Assembly (NCBI GenBank): GCA_031291175.1
Contig: JARLJO010000049.1
Location: forward strand, 62,001 to 126,000
Reading direction: 5' to 3'
DNA length: 64,000 bases
DNA from: Gammaproteobacteria bacterium
GTDB lineage: Bacteria > Pseudomonadota > Gammaproteobacteria > DSM-16500
The notes under the pieces were generated by a model. That model had not been told where the DNA came from. It ran no database searches and saw only the letters and a list, made by a program, of their open reading frames with translations. The position numbers and the translations under genes were made by a program. This document shows, piece after piece, positions 36,611 through 44,636 of this stretch (position 1 is its first letter; every line of letters begins with the position of its first letter).

Positions 36611-38515
36611 ATGGCAAAGAAACAACGCGACAATATATTATCGCAATACGTCACTGTGCTTTTTCCGACTGAATCAAAAAAATCGCCCTTGCCTCTAAAA
36701 GATCAATCCCAAATCCCTTTTATATTAGACACGCTAAGCCGCAGAGACAATCATCATGTTGCGCTGTATGGCTCATACTCTGAAACGTATAATCACATTT
36801 TTCTGGAAAACATCGCTCAGCATTTTGCTGAAGAGCATATTCCAATCACCCTGCGTAATGCCTTCTTTTTTTATTTAGATATCGATCGTTTACGATCAAG
36901 CAACCTCAACCCGACAGAGCTGGAAGAAGACCTAAAAGCTTTCTGCACCGAGATCAGCAGTAAACATGCACGAATTATTTTAGCCATTAATCAATCCGAA
37001 CCCCTTTTAACATGCGAATCGAATACCCTGTTAGGCTGCCTCGCTAATGTTTTCAAACCCTTATTAACAGATGACCAATGGCGCATTATCGTTGCCACTA
37101 AGTCACTGTCAGAACATACAGCTATTGGACAATCTTACTTACAGCAATCTTTTCCGCGAGTGAAACTAAGCGATCCAACCACCGCTGACTCTCTGGGAAT
37201 ACTAAAATCTCACAGAGACGACCTTGAAAACTTCCATCATGTGATTATCCCCGACGAAACTTTCGCCTATGCTTTTTCTATGGCGACACATTATTTAAGC
37301 GGCCAACAATCCAGCCTGGATAAAGCATTGCAATTGCTCGACAGCGGAGCGGCGCGCGCAAGTGCCGTTGAACGCACAGATCAATCAGGGCAATTCAAAC
37401 CTATTTTAACCAATATGATTTTGGCGCACATTGTTTCTAGTTGGACTCAAATTCCACTGTCGCACTTACAGCACAATAAATTCAGAGCCGCTGACTTTAT
37501 TCAGGGCATGCAAAAGCATATTTTCGGCCAAGAAGCGGCGATTAATTTAATTGGGCTTGCTTTGCAACATGCTCGTATCAAACTTCAAACCAAAAGTGGT
37601 CCTCTTTGCAGCTTTTTGTTTGCAGGGCCGCCCAACATTGGCAAAACCGAAACTGCGTTTGCCATCGCTGAACAATTATTTGGGCATAAAGGTGCGCTCC
37701 TCCGAGTCAAGCTGGATAAAACCCTACGCCCCCATTCCTTGGCTGACATTAAAGTGATGGCGCCACGAGATGACAATCACTTCCCAACATTGTTTGAAGC
37801 CATTCAGCAATGCCCTTATGCCGTGGTTTTGCTGGAGAATATTAACCAAGCCCCCCCAGGAACGGTTGATCTTTTTCAAGATATCTTCACTCAAGGTTAT
37901 GCAATGGATCAACAAGGCAATCGTTATGATTTTCGTCATGCGATTGTCATTGTCACAACCACACTTGGCGCAGAGCGCATCATCAGCTTAACGCAACCAC
38001 AAGCAGCGCATGAAGCAGCACAAACCGCAGACTTGATGCAGCTCGTTTTAAATGAACACCCACATGAATCGGTTTCAAGACGTCAACACCTATCACCTCA
38101 AGAATTGTGCGAAGAGATGATGCCGGCACTTGAAACTTACTTCTCGATGAAAATATTACGTCACTTGAATATCGTGCCATTTATCTTATTAGACTATCCC
38201 GGTGTTGAAAAAATCATTCGTCTGAAACTAAAGCAGCTTTCAAAGCAACTGGATACCAATCATGGCATTGAGCTAAGCTATGCACCTGAGACCATTCGCT
38301 TCCTCGTGCAAGAAACGCTATGGCGAGGCGAAAGTACGCGGCCTATTGATAAAATTCTCGATCAACATTTATTTTCTTGTGTTGCACATGAGCTTGTATC
38401 ACACATGGACGATAAAAATAGACCGAAACGCTTATTGCTACAATTAAATGATGCGGGACAATTATTGCGATGTGAATTTGTTTCCACCAATGATGCGACG
38501 CTTTACAAACTCTAG
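36611..38515 (+). CDS. Degenerate Clp/Hsp100 AAA+ protein
   Basis: 634 residues aligning to the two-ATPase ClpA/B/C layout. Module 1 (about 35-250) keeps the late GAARA-like end but has GSYSET at 54-59 where the P-loop lysine should be. Module 2 (about 300-570) keeps Walker A GPPNIGKT (339-346) but the Walker B DE is EN (409-410), the sensor-1 Asn is Thr (VTTTLG), and the aromatic pore loop is missing. The sensor-2 arginine remains (STRP). There is no N-terminal Clp repeat domain and no long middle domain. It may bind nucleotide without normal hydrolysis or threading. It follows metK by 105 bases and is probably a specialised scaffold or regulator. Function unknown. Confidence 0.75.
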   Translation: MAKKQRDNILSQYVTVLFPTESKKSPLPLKDQSQIPFILDTLSRRDNHHVALYGSYSETYNHIFLENIAQHFAEEHIPITLRNAFFFYLDIDRLRSSNLNPTELEEDLKAFCTEISSKHARIILAINQSEPLLTCESNTLLGCLANVFKPLLTDDQWRIIVATKSLSEHTAIGQSYLQQSFPRVKLSDPTTADSLGILKSHRDDLENFHHVIIPDETFAYAFSMATHYLSGQQSSLDKALQLLDSGAARASAVERTDQSGQFKPILTNMILAHIVSSWTQIPLSHLQHNKFRAADFIQGMQKHIFGQEAAINLIGLALQHARIKLQTKSGPLCSFLFAGPPNIGKTETAFAIAEQLFGHKGALLRVKLDKTLRPHSLADIKVMAPRDDNHFPTLFEAIQQCPYAVVLLENINQAPPGTVDLFQDIFTQGYAMDQQGNRYDFRHAIVIVTTTLGAERIISLTQPQAAHEAAQTADLMQLVLNEHPHESVSRRQHLSPQELCEEMMPALETYFSMKILRHLNIVPFILLDYPGVEKIIRLKLKQLSKQLDTNHGIELSYAPETIRFLVQETLWRGESTRPIDKILDQHLFSCVAHELVSHMDDKNRPKRLLLQLNDAGQLLRCEFVSTNDATLYKL

Positions 38516-38558
38516 GATGCAGGTTAGGTTGAGGAACGAAACCCAAAACCTACGCATC
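38516..38558. repeat. Second repeat family, copy 2 (GTAGGTT type)
   Basis: GATGCAGGTTAGGTTGAGG and the opposing AACCCAAAACCTACGCATC form an imperfect stem. It starts directly after the Clp-like stop codon and resembles the hairpin at 16807. Confidence 0.6.
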
Positions 38559-38582
38559 TTCTTTTTCACATAAATTCAAACC

Positions 38583-38617
38583 AAAAAAATCAAGCTGTGT
38601 CGGAACACAGCTTGATT
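38583..38617 (-). terminator. Terminator of pilin gene 1 (bidirectional)
   Basis: 13-bp arms AATCAAGCTGTGT and ACACAGCTTGATT around CGGA. A seven-base T-run follows on the minus strand and TTTTT on the plus strand. The same AATCAAGCTG / CAGCTTGATT core closes pilin gene 3. Confidence 0.9.
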
Positions 38618-38633
38618 GGATTTTTGATTCTCA

Positions 38634-39089
38634 TTATGTTGTAGAGGTATAACTGATAATCAAGTTAGTTGTCGCACCGGCAGCACAAGGTGTTGCTGAA
38701 GTAAAATGCGAGTTAGCCGTGATTTTAGCTTTGATTAATGGGCATTCATTTGATGGCACAGTATTGAGTGTGATTAAGTAAGAGGTTGCTGTCGCTGCAC
38801 CAAATGCGATGGTCGCACCCCATGGCAGCGTTAAACCATTATTGGGCAATAATGGGGAGATAACGTTACTGCTAATATTGGCTGTCAAGTAAGAACCTGA
38901 ACCTTGCGCCATACTATCGGCCGCAGCGGCAATGGATTGTATTTGTTCCATTACGACATTCACCTGCTCTGATGAGGTCGCTGTTTGATAATATCGAACT
39001 GACATGACAATGACCATTGCTGCAATAGCCAACACCAACATAATTTCTAATAAGGTGACACCTAAAATCGACTTCATTTTTTGCTTCAT
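38634..39089 (-). CDS. Type IV pilin-like protein, paralogue 1
   Basis: 151 residues. The prepilin leader MKQKMKSILG is cut after G10, leaving VTLLE with the conserved Glu at +5 and a hydrophobic helix (about 11-32, ending SVRYYQT). The globular part has LPWGATI and a pair of cysteines (C116, C135), probably a disulfide loop. It would be processed by a PilD-type peptidase and assembled into a pilus or pseudopilus; the LPWG segment suggests a type IVb-like pilin. AAAGGA precedes the ATG. No assembly genes (pilB, pilC, pilQ) are in the window. Confidence 0.8.
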   Translation of the reverse strand: MKQKMKSILGVTLLEIMLVLAIAAMVIVMSVRYYQTATSSEQVNVVMEQIQSIAAAADSMAQGSGSYLTANISSNVISPLLPNNGLTLPWGATIAFGAATATSYLITLNTVPSNECPLIKAKITANSHFTSATPCAAGATTNLIISYTSTT

Positions 39090-39315
39090 TGTATTTAATC
39101 CTTTTCACGATCCGCAAGATGAGAGATAACACCACTTCCAAAACGACAATACACTAGACTGATATAATGACGATTATTACTCAGATATGCAATCAAGAAC
39201 GCAAAGCAAACCTGCAAGTTACCTCTATCCTGTAACAACACTCTCAAAACACCTTCACCATATTGAATAGAATTTGATTAATTATACCCAAACAGATTTC
39301 TTTATATAAAAGGTT

Positions 39316-39777
39316 TTAAGTGGTGGATGTATAGCTAATCGTGATCGTCGTAACCGCCGGAGCTGGATTACACGCCGTTGCACTTGAAAAATGGGAATTC
39401 ACCGTGACGCGCGCGGTGATCAAAGGACATTGATTGGACGGCACACTACTTAGCACAATATTATAAGAGCTCGTTGATGCATTATTCACAACAATGGTCG
39501 TACCCCATGGCAATGTTAAACCATTCGCAGGCAAAATAGGTGATAACGTGGCGGTAGAAATATTCGCTACCAAATAAGACGCTGTCCCTTGCGACAATCC
39601 ATCAGCCGCAGCAGTGATAGCCGATATCTGTTCTAATACCGCATTCACTTGTTCGCCGGAAGTTGCTGTCTGATAATACCTCACTGACATCACAATCACC
39701 ATTGCTGCAATAGCCAATACCAGCATGATTTCAAGCAGCGTCACCCCTAAGATGACTTTTATAGATTGTTTTGTCAT
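39316..39777 (-). CDS. Type IV pilin-like protein, paralogue 2
   Basis: 153 residues, leader MTKQSIKVILG followed by VTLLEIMLVLAIAAMV, the same N-terminal helix as paralogues 1 and 3. The globular part is more diverged, but keeps the LPWGTTI segment and two cysteines in NQCPLI and TACNPA. It starts 13 bases after the cytochrome b561 gene and was probably transcribed with it. No clear terminator follows; 226 bases separate it from paralogue 1. Confidence 0.8.
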   Translation of the reverse strand: MTKQSIKVILGVTLLEIMLVLAIAAMVIVMSVRYYQTATSGEQVNAVLEQISAITAAADGLSQGTASYLVANISTATLSPILPANGLTLPWGTTIVVNNASTSSYNIVLSSVPSNQCPLITARVTVNSHFSSATACNPAPAVTTITISYTSTT

Positions 39778-39790
39778 GCGATTTCCTTAA

Positions 39791-40333
39791 TTAAATTTTC
39801 CATAGCCACATACGCTTTAGCACATCATCTTGTTTTATAAAATGATGATATAAAGCAGCAAAGACATGCATCGAAACCAATCCGATGATAGCGATAGCTA
39901 CCCAAGAATGCACAGCCAAAGCAGACTCGGAAATCCATTTACTTTCATGTATCGGCAAATAAAAAAATAGACTCTCGAATCGTGGTGGATGCCCAGATGC
40001 AACTGACATAATCCAACCTGATAGCGGCATTAAAATTAAAACGGCATACAAGAGAAAATGTACACCCTGTGACAATTGACGCTCTACTCTTTTGGTACCC
40101 AAAGGTAACGTGGGTTTAGGATTAGCGACCGCCCAAATAGCACGCAATATCATAAGAAATAAAATCATTAACCCAGTCAGCTTATGCATATTCACTATTT
40201 GACTTCGTAATAGCTTATTCGTGATATCGCCCATAAAGTAACCGGCTACTATCATGCCAAAAACCAATAAAAAAATAAGCCAATGAAAGAATTTTGCGAG
40301 ACTACCGTATTCGGTATAAGTATTTTTCAACAT
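39791..40333 (-). CDS. cybB: Cytochrome b561
   Basis: 180 residues from the ATG at 40333 (frame open to 40369). Four membrane segments with the expected histidines: KFFHWL, NMHKLTG, QGVHFLLY and LAVHSW, which bind two b hemes. It is a small diheme protein of the inner membrane that passes electrons between quinone and a partner, often involved in superoxide oxidation (the CybB branch). It is inserted between pilin paralogues 3 and 2, in the same direction. No functional link to pili is established. Confidence 0.85.
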   Translation of the reverse strand: MLKNTYTEYGSLAKFFHWLIFLLVFGMIVAGYFMGDITNKLLRSQIVNMHKLTGLMILFLMILRAIWAVANPKPTLPLGTKRVERQLSQGVHFLLYAVLILMPLSGWIMSVASGHPPRFESLFFYLPIHESKWISESALAVHSWVAIAIIGLVSMHVFAALYHHFIKQDDVLKRMWLWKI

Positions 40334-40365
40334 AAAACTGACATCCAATGTCGACAAACTGAAGG

Positions 40366-40406
40366 TCAAAAAAAATCAAGCTGCGGCAATGAGCCCCAGC
40401 TTGATT
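40366..40406 (-). terminator. Terminator of pilin gene 3
   Basis: AATCAAGCTG and CAGCTTGATT form the stem; on the minus strand a TTTTTTTT run follows. The stem core matches that of pilin gene 1, which suggests the terminator was duplicated with the gene. Confidence 0.88.
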
Positions 40407-40425
40407 CGATTTGGTCGAGCAACCA

Positions 40426-40881
40426 TTATGTTGTCGAAGTATAGCTAATCACTATGTCAGTTGTCGCACCAGCAGCACACGCGGTGGTTGAAGTGAAATG
40501 TGAGTTAGCTGTGATTTTTGCCTTAATCAATGGGCATTCGTTAGCTGGCGTTGAAGTGACTGTGATTTGGTAAGATGTCGCGGTCACACCACCGAATCCA
40601 ATCGTCGTACCCCATGGTAAGGTTAGGCCGTTATTTGGTAATAGTGGCGAAATGGTACCCGTTGCAATAGCGGCGGTAACATAAGAACCCGAGCCTTGAG
40701 CCAAGCTATCAGCAGCAGCAGCAATAGACTGAATTTGTTCCATTACGGTATTAACTTGTTCGGATGAGGTTGCTGTTTGATAATATCTAACAGACATAAC
40801 AATAACCATAGCGGCGATAGCTAACACCAACATAATTTCTAACAGTGTTACGCCTAAGATTGATTTTGTAGTTCGGTTCAT
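40426..40881 (-). CDS. Type IV pilin-like protein, paralogue 3
   Basis: 151 residues from the ATG at 40881, which follows AAAGGAATCG; a longer frame to 40938 would put extra residues before the leader and is rejected. Leader MNRTTKSILG, then VTLLEIMLVLAIAAMV. It is the closest relative of paralogue 1: shared VMEQIQSIAAAADS, GSGSY, PLLPNNGLTLPWG, ECPLIKAKITANSHFTS and the final ISYTSTT. The cysteine pair is kept. Probably a recent duplicate, with a similar terminator. Confidence 0.82.
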   Translation of the reverse strand: MNRTTKSILGVTLLEIMLVLAIAAMVIVMSVRYYQTATSSEQVNTVMEQIQSIAAAADSLAQGSGSYVTAAIATGTISPLLPNNGLTLPWGTTIGFGGVTATSYQITVTSTPANECPLIKAKITANSHFTSTTACAAGATTDIVISYTSTT

Positions 40882-41042
40882 AGTGTTCGATTCCTTTATC
40901 ACAACTATAAGAGATTGGGGTGTAGCGCCACTTTCCATGAAGCTTCTGTAAACTTACATACTTGTTTATAAAGATTACTATTTCTTAAGAATCTAATCAA
41001 GAGTAAAATCTCGACTTTACGTTTGCGAGCGGATGAAAACAT

Positions 41043-41723
41043 ATGCAATCACAAAAATCATTACTGCCTTTCATTGAAGTCAACCCAACAACCGCGCCTA
41101 TAGGAACCGTTATTTTACTGCATGGCTTAGGCGCTGATGGCAATGACTTTGTTCCTTTTGTCAAAGAGCTTCATCTTCCAGCCAATTTGCCATTGCGTTT
41201 TGTTTTTCCTAATGCACCCACTCGGCCTGTTACGATTAATAATGGTTATGTGATGCCTGCCTGGTACGATATCCTCTCAATGAATATTGATCAACGTGCA
41301 GATCAAACTGGCTTAATCGAGTCTGTGCATGCGTTAAACCATTTGATAGAGAATGAAATCAAACTGGGCACTCCTGCTGATAAAATTATTTTGGCTGGCT
41401 TTTCGCAAGGCGCAGTTGTGGCTCTTACCACGGCATTACGCCATGCCGAACGCTTGGCGGGTGTATTGGTTTTATCCGGGTATTTGCCAAACGCACAAGA
41501 ATTGGCGACGGATGCTTCATCTGCAAATCGCACGACACCGATCTTCATGGCACATGGAACACAAGATCCCGTTATTCCTTTCAATGTTGGGCAAGCGGCA
41601 TTTGAAGTGTTGAAGAAAGCGGAATTTGCCATTAGCTGGCACAGCTATGCTATGGCTCACAGCGTGTGCGAGAAAGAAGCGCAAGATATTGCGACTTGGT
41701 TAAAACGAATTTATTTGGCATAA
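41043..41723 (+). CDS. Carboxylesterase / phospholipase, alpha/beta hydrolase
   Basis: 226 residues of the Abhydrolase_2 (acyl-protein thioesterase-like) family. The nucleophile elbow GFSQG gives S121; the catalytic partners are D175 in GTQDPVIP and H206 in AMAHSV. The oxyanion segment LHGLGADGNDF is near 26-36. It is cytoplasmic (no signal peptide) and hydrolyses short acyl esters; physiological substrate unknown. It is a single gene, divergent from pilin gene 3. A hairpin without T-run follows the stop. Confidence 0.88.
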   Translation: MQSQKSLLPFIEVNPTTAPIGTVILLHGLGADGNDFVPFVKELHLPANLPLRFVFPNAPTRPVTINNGYVMPAWYDILSMNIDQRADQTGLIESVHALNHLIENEIKLGTPADKIILAGFSQGAVVALTTALRHAERLAGVLVLSGYLPNAQELATDASSANRTTPIFMAHGTQDPVIPFNVGQAAFEVLKKAEFAISWHSYAMAHSVCEKEAQDIATWLKRIYLA

Positions 41724-41734
41724 CATCTTAAAAC

Positions 41735-41763
41735 GTGCCCAATGCCAAATAAGGCATGGGCAC
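41735..41763. terminator. Hairpin between convergent genes
   Basis: GTGCCCAATGCC pairs with GGCATGGGCAC, one base bulged. There is no T-run; its function as a terminator is uncertain. Confidence 0.4.
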
Positions 41764-41801
41764 AGCTCTACGCAACAATGCCCATGTTGGATAAAAATAC
41801 C

Positions 41802-42407
41802 TTAGAAAATATATGACACGCCGCCGGAATACAAATTGCCGTCGCCGGTTTTGCTGGTGCCTTTCGCTTTGGCCCATTGTAAGTTAATTAACAAATTCGG
41901 CGTCACAGAATATTCACCACCTGCGCCCATATAAACACCGGATGAAATGTGTGTGCCTGTGTTAAATACCAAACCGCTTGCGGCTGCTGCAGTATAATTG
42001 GTGACAGTAATGTTCGATTGAATGCGTGAGATACCCGCTTTCACAAATATTTCCGCGCCAGTTGTGCCGATAGGCATGATACCTTTCGCGGCGATATCGT
42101 AAGAATAATGACTGTTGTTCGCTACATTGGTACCAAAGCCATTACGAATTCTGATACTGGCATAATGGGTATATCCAATTTCTGCGGCGGCAAACGGATT
42201 GATTTTATAACCCGCATTCGCATTCCAACCAAAACCTGTGTTACTGCTAGAACTTGGCGCAGGATAACCTTGAGAGATTCTCGACTGGCCCGCATTACCT
42301 TCTGCATACCAACCATACGGCACAGACATCACAGCCATGGCGTTAGTAGCAACGCCCAAAGTCGTCAAACCAACTAAAAATGAGCGTAAAAACAGATTCC
42401 CTTTCAC
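41802..42407 (-). CDS. Outer-membrane beta-barrel protein (OmpA/opacity-like)
   Basis: 201 residues from the GTG at 42407. The GTG follows GGAGG at ideal spacing; the longer frame to 42434 lacks a ribosome site. A signal peptide (about 1-25, LVGLTTLGVATNAMA) is followed by alternating beta-strand sequence: WYAEGNAGQS, FGWNANAGYKIN, AAEIGYTHY, GGEYSVTP, and it ends in an aromatic YIF, as eight-stranded barrels do. Small barrels of this kind are common in Legionella and Coxiella; function unknown. Confidence 0.75.
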   Translation of the reverse strand: MKGNLFLRSFLVGLTTLGVATNAMAVMSVPYGWYAEGNAGQSRISQGYPAPSSSSNTGFGWNANAGYKINPFAAAEIGYTHYASIRIRNGFGTNVANNSHYSYDIAAKGIMPIGTTGAEIFVKAGISRIQSNITVTNYTAAAASGLVFNTGTHISSGVYMGAGGEYSVTPNLLINLQWAKAKGTSKTGDGNLYSGGVSYIF

Positions 42408-42466
42408 TGTAAATCCTCCGGTATTTTCTTGCATAGCTTTAATGAGTACACATTAGTTTCTGTATA

Positions 42467-42506
42467 AAAAAAAGCGAGTTGGTTATTTGCATATCCAACT
42501 CGCTTT
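42467..42506 (-). terminator. Terminator of the second outer-membrane protein gene
   Basis: 12-bp arms AAAGCGAGTTGG and CCAACTCGCTTT; the minus strand continues with a T-run of about nine. It lies 16 bases past the gene at 42522. Confidence 0.9.
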
Positions 42507-42521
42507 AGATTCACTCAATGG

Positions 42522-43055
42522 TTAATCAAACTTGTAAATCAAACCTAGAGTAAACATATCGGAAGCTGGTGAACCGCCCGCGCCATTCAATGAGCTGTAG
42601 GAGCTGTAGGTGTACTCACCGCGAACATCCCAATTTTGCATCAAGCTTGTTTGCATACCAACGCCGAATTGACCGCCTGATACGGCTTTGCTGCCTGTGG
42701 TTTTTGGTTGGAACTGTGTACGAATAACGCCTGCACGCAAGTAGCCCATGGTGTGTTCGCTGATCATGATACCTGGGATGATGCTAAGTCCGTATCCCCA
42801 TGTGGATTTCATGCCATTGTCTACAATTGTGCCTGTACCAAATGTACCGATGACTTCACCAGCCAGGTAAAAGCCTTGACCTACGTTTGCGCCGTAACCG
42901 ACAAATAACTGGCCAGGTATGCCTCTGTAGTTGAAGTATTTGTTGGTATTGGTCTGTTCGCCTGCGCTGATACCAAAGTAAGGTGCGCTATTCGCTAACG
43001 CTACGCCGGTGGTCATTGCCAAAACAGCGCCTGTGATTAATAATTTTTTGAACAT
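42522..43055 (-). CDS. Outer-membrane beta-barrel protein, small
   Basis: 177 residues. A clean signal peptide MFKKLLITGAVLAMTTGVALA is followed by about eight amphipathic strands (YFGISAGE, GQLFVGYGANVG, FYLAGEVIG, GYLRAGVIR, GGQFGVGMQTS, WDVRGEYTYS) and a last strand ending YKFD. AAAGGAG precedes the ATG. The long leader region upstream (over 300 bases) has no gene. It has its own terminator, so it is expressed apart from the neighbouring barrel gene. Function unknown; possibly an abundant porin-like or adhesion protein. Confidence 0.75.
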   Translation of the reverse strand: MFKKLLITGAVLAMTTGVALANSAPYFGISAGEQTNTNKYFNYRGIPGQLFVGYGANVGQGFYLAGEVIGTFGTGTIVDNGMKSTWGYGLSIIPGIMISEHTMGYLRAGVIRTQFQPKTTGSKAVSGGQFGVGMQTSLMQNWDVRGEYTYSSYSSLNGAGGSPASDMFTLGLIYKFD

Positions 43056-43380
43056 AAAATAACTCCTTTAACCTGTATTCGTTAGTTGCAAGTTTCGTTG
43101 CACACACGTGAATTCTTGGACTTACCTGAGCGTATCATCATTTCTTATTTGACAGTTCTTAGCGTCTTATCGGGAAATGATTTGAAGGTTGAGAGATACC
43201 TGAGGTAAAGAACTTTTATCTGCGCATCCTTTATGTACAGCGCTTCGCTGCATCAAATAGTGAGGACGGGGTATAGTAAGGTATTTGCTAATGATATTCA
43301 ACTGGGGGCTTTGCATCAGTACTGCAAATAATATATGCGAGAGCATTATTGATGGGACTAAGAGCAAGAGCATAAAGCGG
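43056..43380. other. Intergenic stretch upstream of an outer-membrane protein gene
   Basis: Apart from the ribosome site of the outer-membrane gene I see no gene, RNA or strong hairpin here. It presumably holds the promoter of that gene, but no convincing boxes were found. Confidence 0.4.
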
Positions 43381-43510
43381 ATTGACTGGGGTCCTGCCAG
43401 GATAGGTTTACTTTTTTCGTGCTCGTAAACTCCGCGCGTAAAAAGCCAACCTATCCTGCCACCCCGTTTTTTTAATTCATTCACTTCCACTTTGTGGAAG
43501 TGAATGAATT
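43381..43510 (+). repeat. Dispersed hairpin element, copy E, with satellite palindrome
   Basis: The arms contain CAGGATAGG and CCTATCCTG, where other copies have CAGGGTAGG and CCTACCCTG, so the pair has changed on both sides. It ends CCACCCCGTTTTTTT and is followed by the satellite TTCACTTCCACTTTGTGGAA extended to GTGAATGAATT. It lies 15 bases from the guaC stop. Confidence 0.92.
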
Positions 43511-43525
43511 AGATCGGCGTCAGAC

Positions 43526-44593
43526 TTATTTATTATTGGTGGATTGATAGCTGGATGTGTAGGGTACGAACACTTCATTCAATTGCTTTGTTACGCGAAT
43601 GAAAGTTGTGCGCTTGGTTAATTCTTTTAGACGCTGGGCTCCAACATAAGTACATGTTGATCGAACACCACCTAAAATATCCAGAATCGTGTTTTTAACT
43701 GGACCACGATAAGGCACATTGACTGAGCGGCCTTCGCTGGCGCGATATTCTGCAACGGATCCATGATATTTTTCCATGGCTTCAGCAGAACTCATGCCGT
43801 AAAAGCGCTTGAAGCGACGGCCATTATCTTCGATGACTTCGCCAAGACATTCATCGTGTCCAGCGAACATGCCGCCTAACATAAGAAAGTCAGCGCCAGC
43901 AGCAAATGCTTTTGCCACATCGCCTGGCGTGACGCAACCGCCATCTGCACAAACAAGGCCGCCTAAACCGTGCGCTGCATCAGCGCATTCAATAATGGCT
44001 GATAATTGTGGATAGCCAACGCCCGTTTTTTCACGCGTGGTGCAAACTGAACCGGGACCAATTCCGATTTTGACAATGTCGGCACCGGATAGAATCAGCT
44101 CTTCTACCATTTCGCCTGTTACTACGTTGCCTGCAATAATGCATTTGTTTGGGTAGGCTTTTCTGAGCTTGGACAGAAACTCAACGTAACGCTCTGTGTA
44201 GCCGTTCGCTGCATCCAAACAGATAAAAGAAAAATCGGCTACGCGTGAGAGCTGTTCTAATTTTTCAAATTCATGGTCGCCAAGACCAATCGATACCATG
44301 CAAGAGGAAACCACTTTCGGATGATTTTTGGCAAATTTTTCCCACTCATCCACGGGTAAGAATTTGTCTAAAGCTGTCATCAATTGATGTTCAGCTAAGG
44401 CAACCGCCATATCTAAAGTGCCGGTGTGATCCATGTTGGCGGCGATAATGGGAATGCCTTCCCATTTTGTGCCGGCATGCTTAAATCGAAACTCACGTTC
44501 TAATTTCACCTCAGATCGAGATTGCAAAACACTTCGCTTTGGTCGAATCAAAACGTCTTTAAAATCTAGCTTCACATCATATTCAATACGCAT
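43526..44593 (-). CDS. guaC: GMP reductase
   Basis: 355 residues. The start [20 protein letters not shown] and the lack of a CBS insert separate it from IMP dehydrogenase. The active-site loop is [20 protein letters not shown] with the catalytic cysteine; [20 protein letters not shown] and MLGGMFAGH bind the phosphate. It reduces GMP to IMP with NADPH, balancing purine pools, which fits the purine salvage genes elsewhere in the window. Single gene, minus strand. Confidence 0.95.
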   Translation of the reverse strand: MRIEYDVKLDFKDVLIRPKRSVLQSRSEVKLEREFRFKHAGTKWEGIPIIAANMDHTGTLDMAVALAEHQLMTALDKFLPVDEWEKFAKNHPKVVSSCMVSIGLGDHEFEKLEQLSRVADFSFICLDAANGYTERYVEFLSKLRKAYPNKCIIAGNVVTGEMVEELILSGADIVKIGIGPGSVCTTREKTGVGYPQLSAIIECADAAHGLGGLVCADGGCVTPGDVAKAFAAGADFLMLGGMFAGHDECLGEVIEDNGRRFKRFYGMSSAEAMEKYHGSVAEYRASEGRSVNVPYRGPVKNTILDILGGVRSTCTYVGAQRLKELTKRTTFIRVTKQLNEVFVPYTSSYQSTNNK

Positions 44594-44636
44594 TATTCAG
44601 CCCTCAAAAGAAACAGTTAATATCTAAAGTGTTGTA

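Noticed and set aside
40882-40938. Longer start for pilin paralogue 3
   Set aside because: It would put 19 extra residues before the prepilin leader, and the inner ATG has a better ribosome site.
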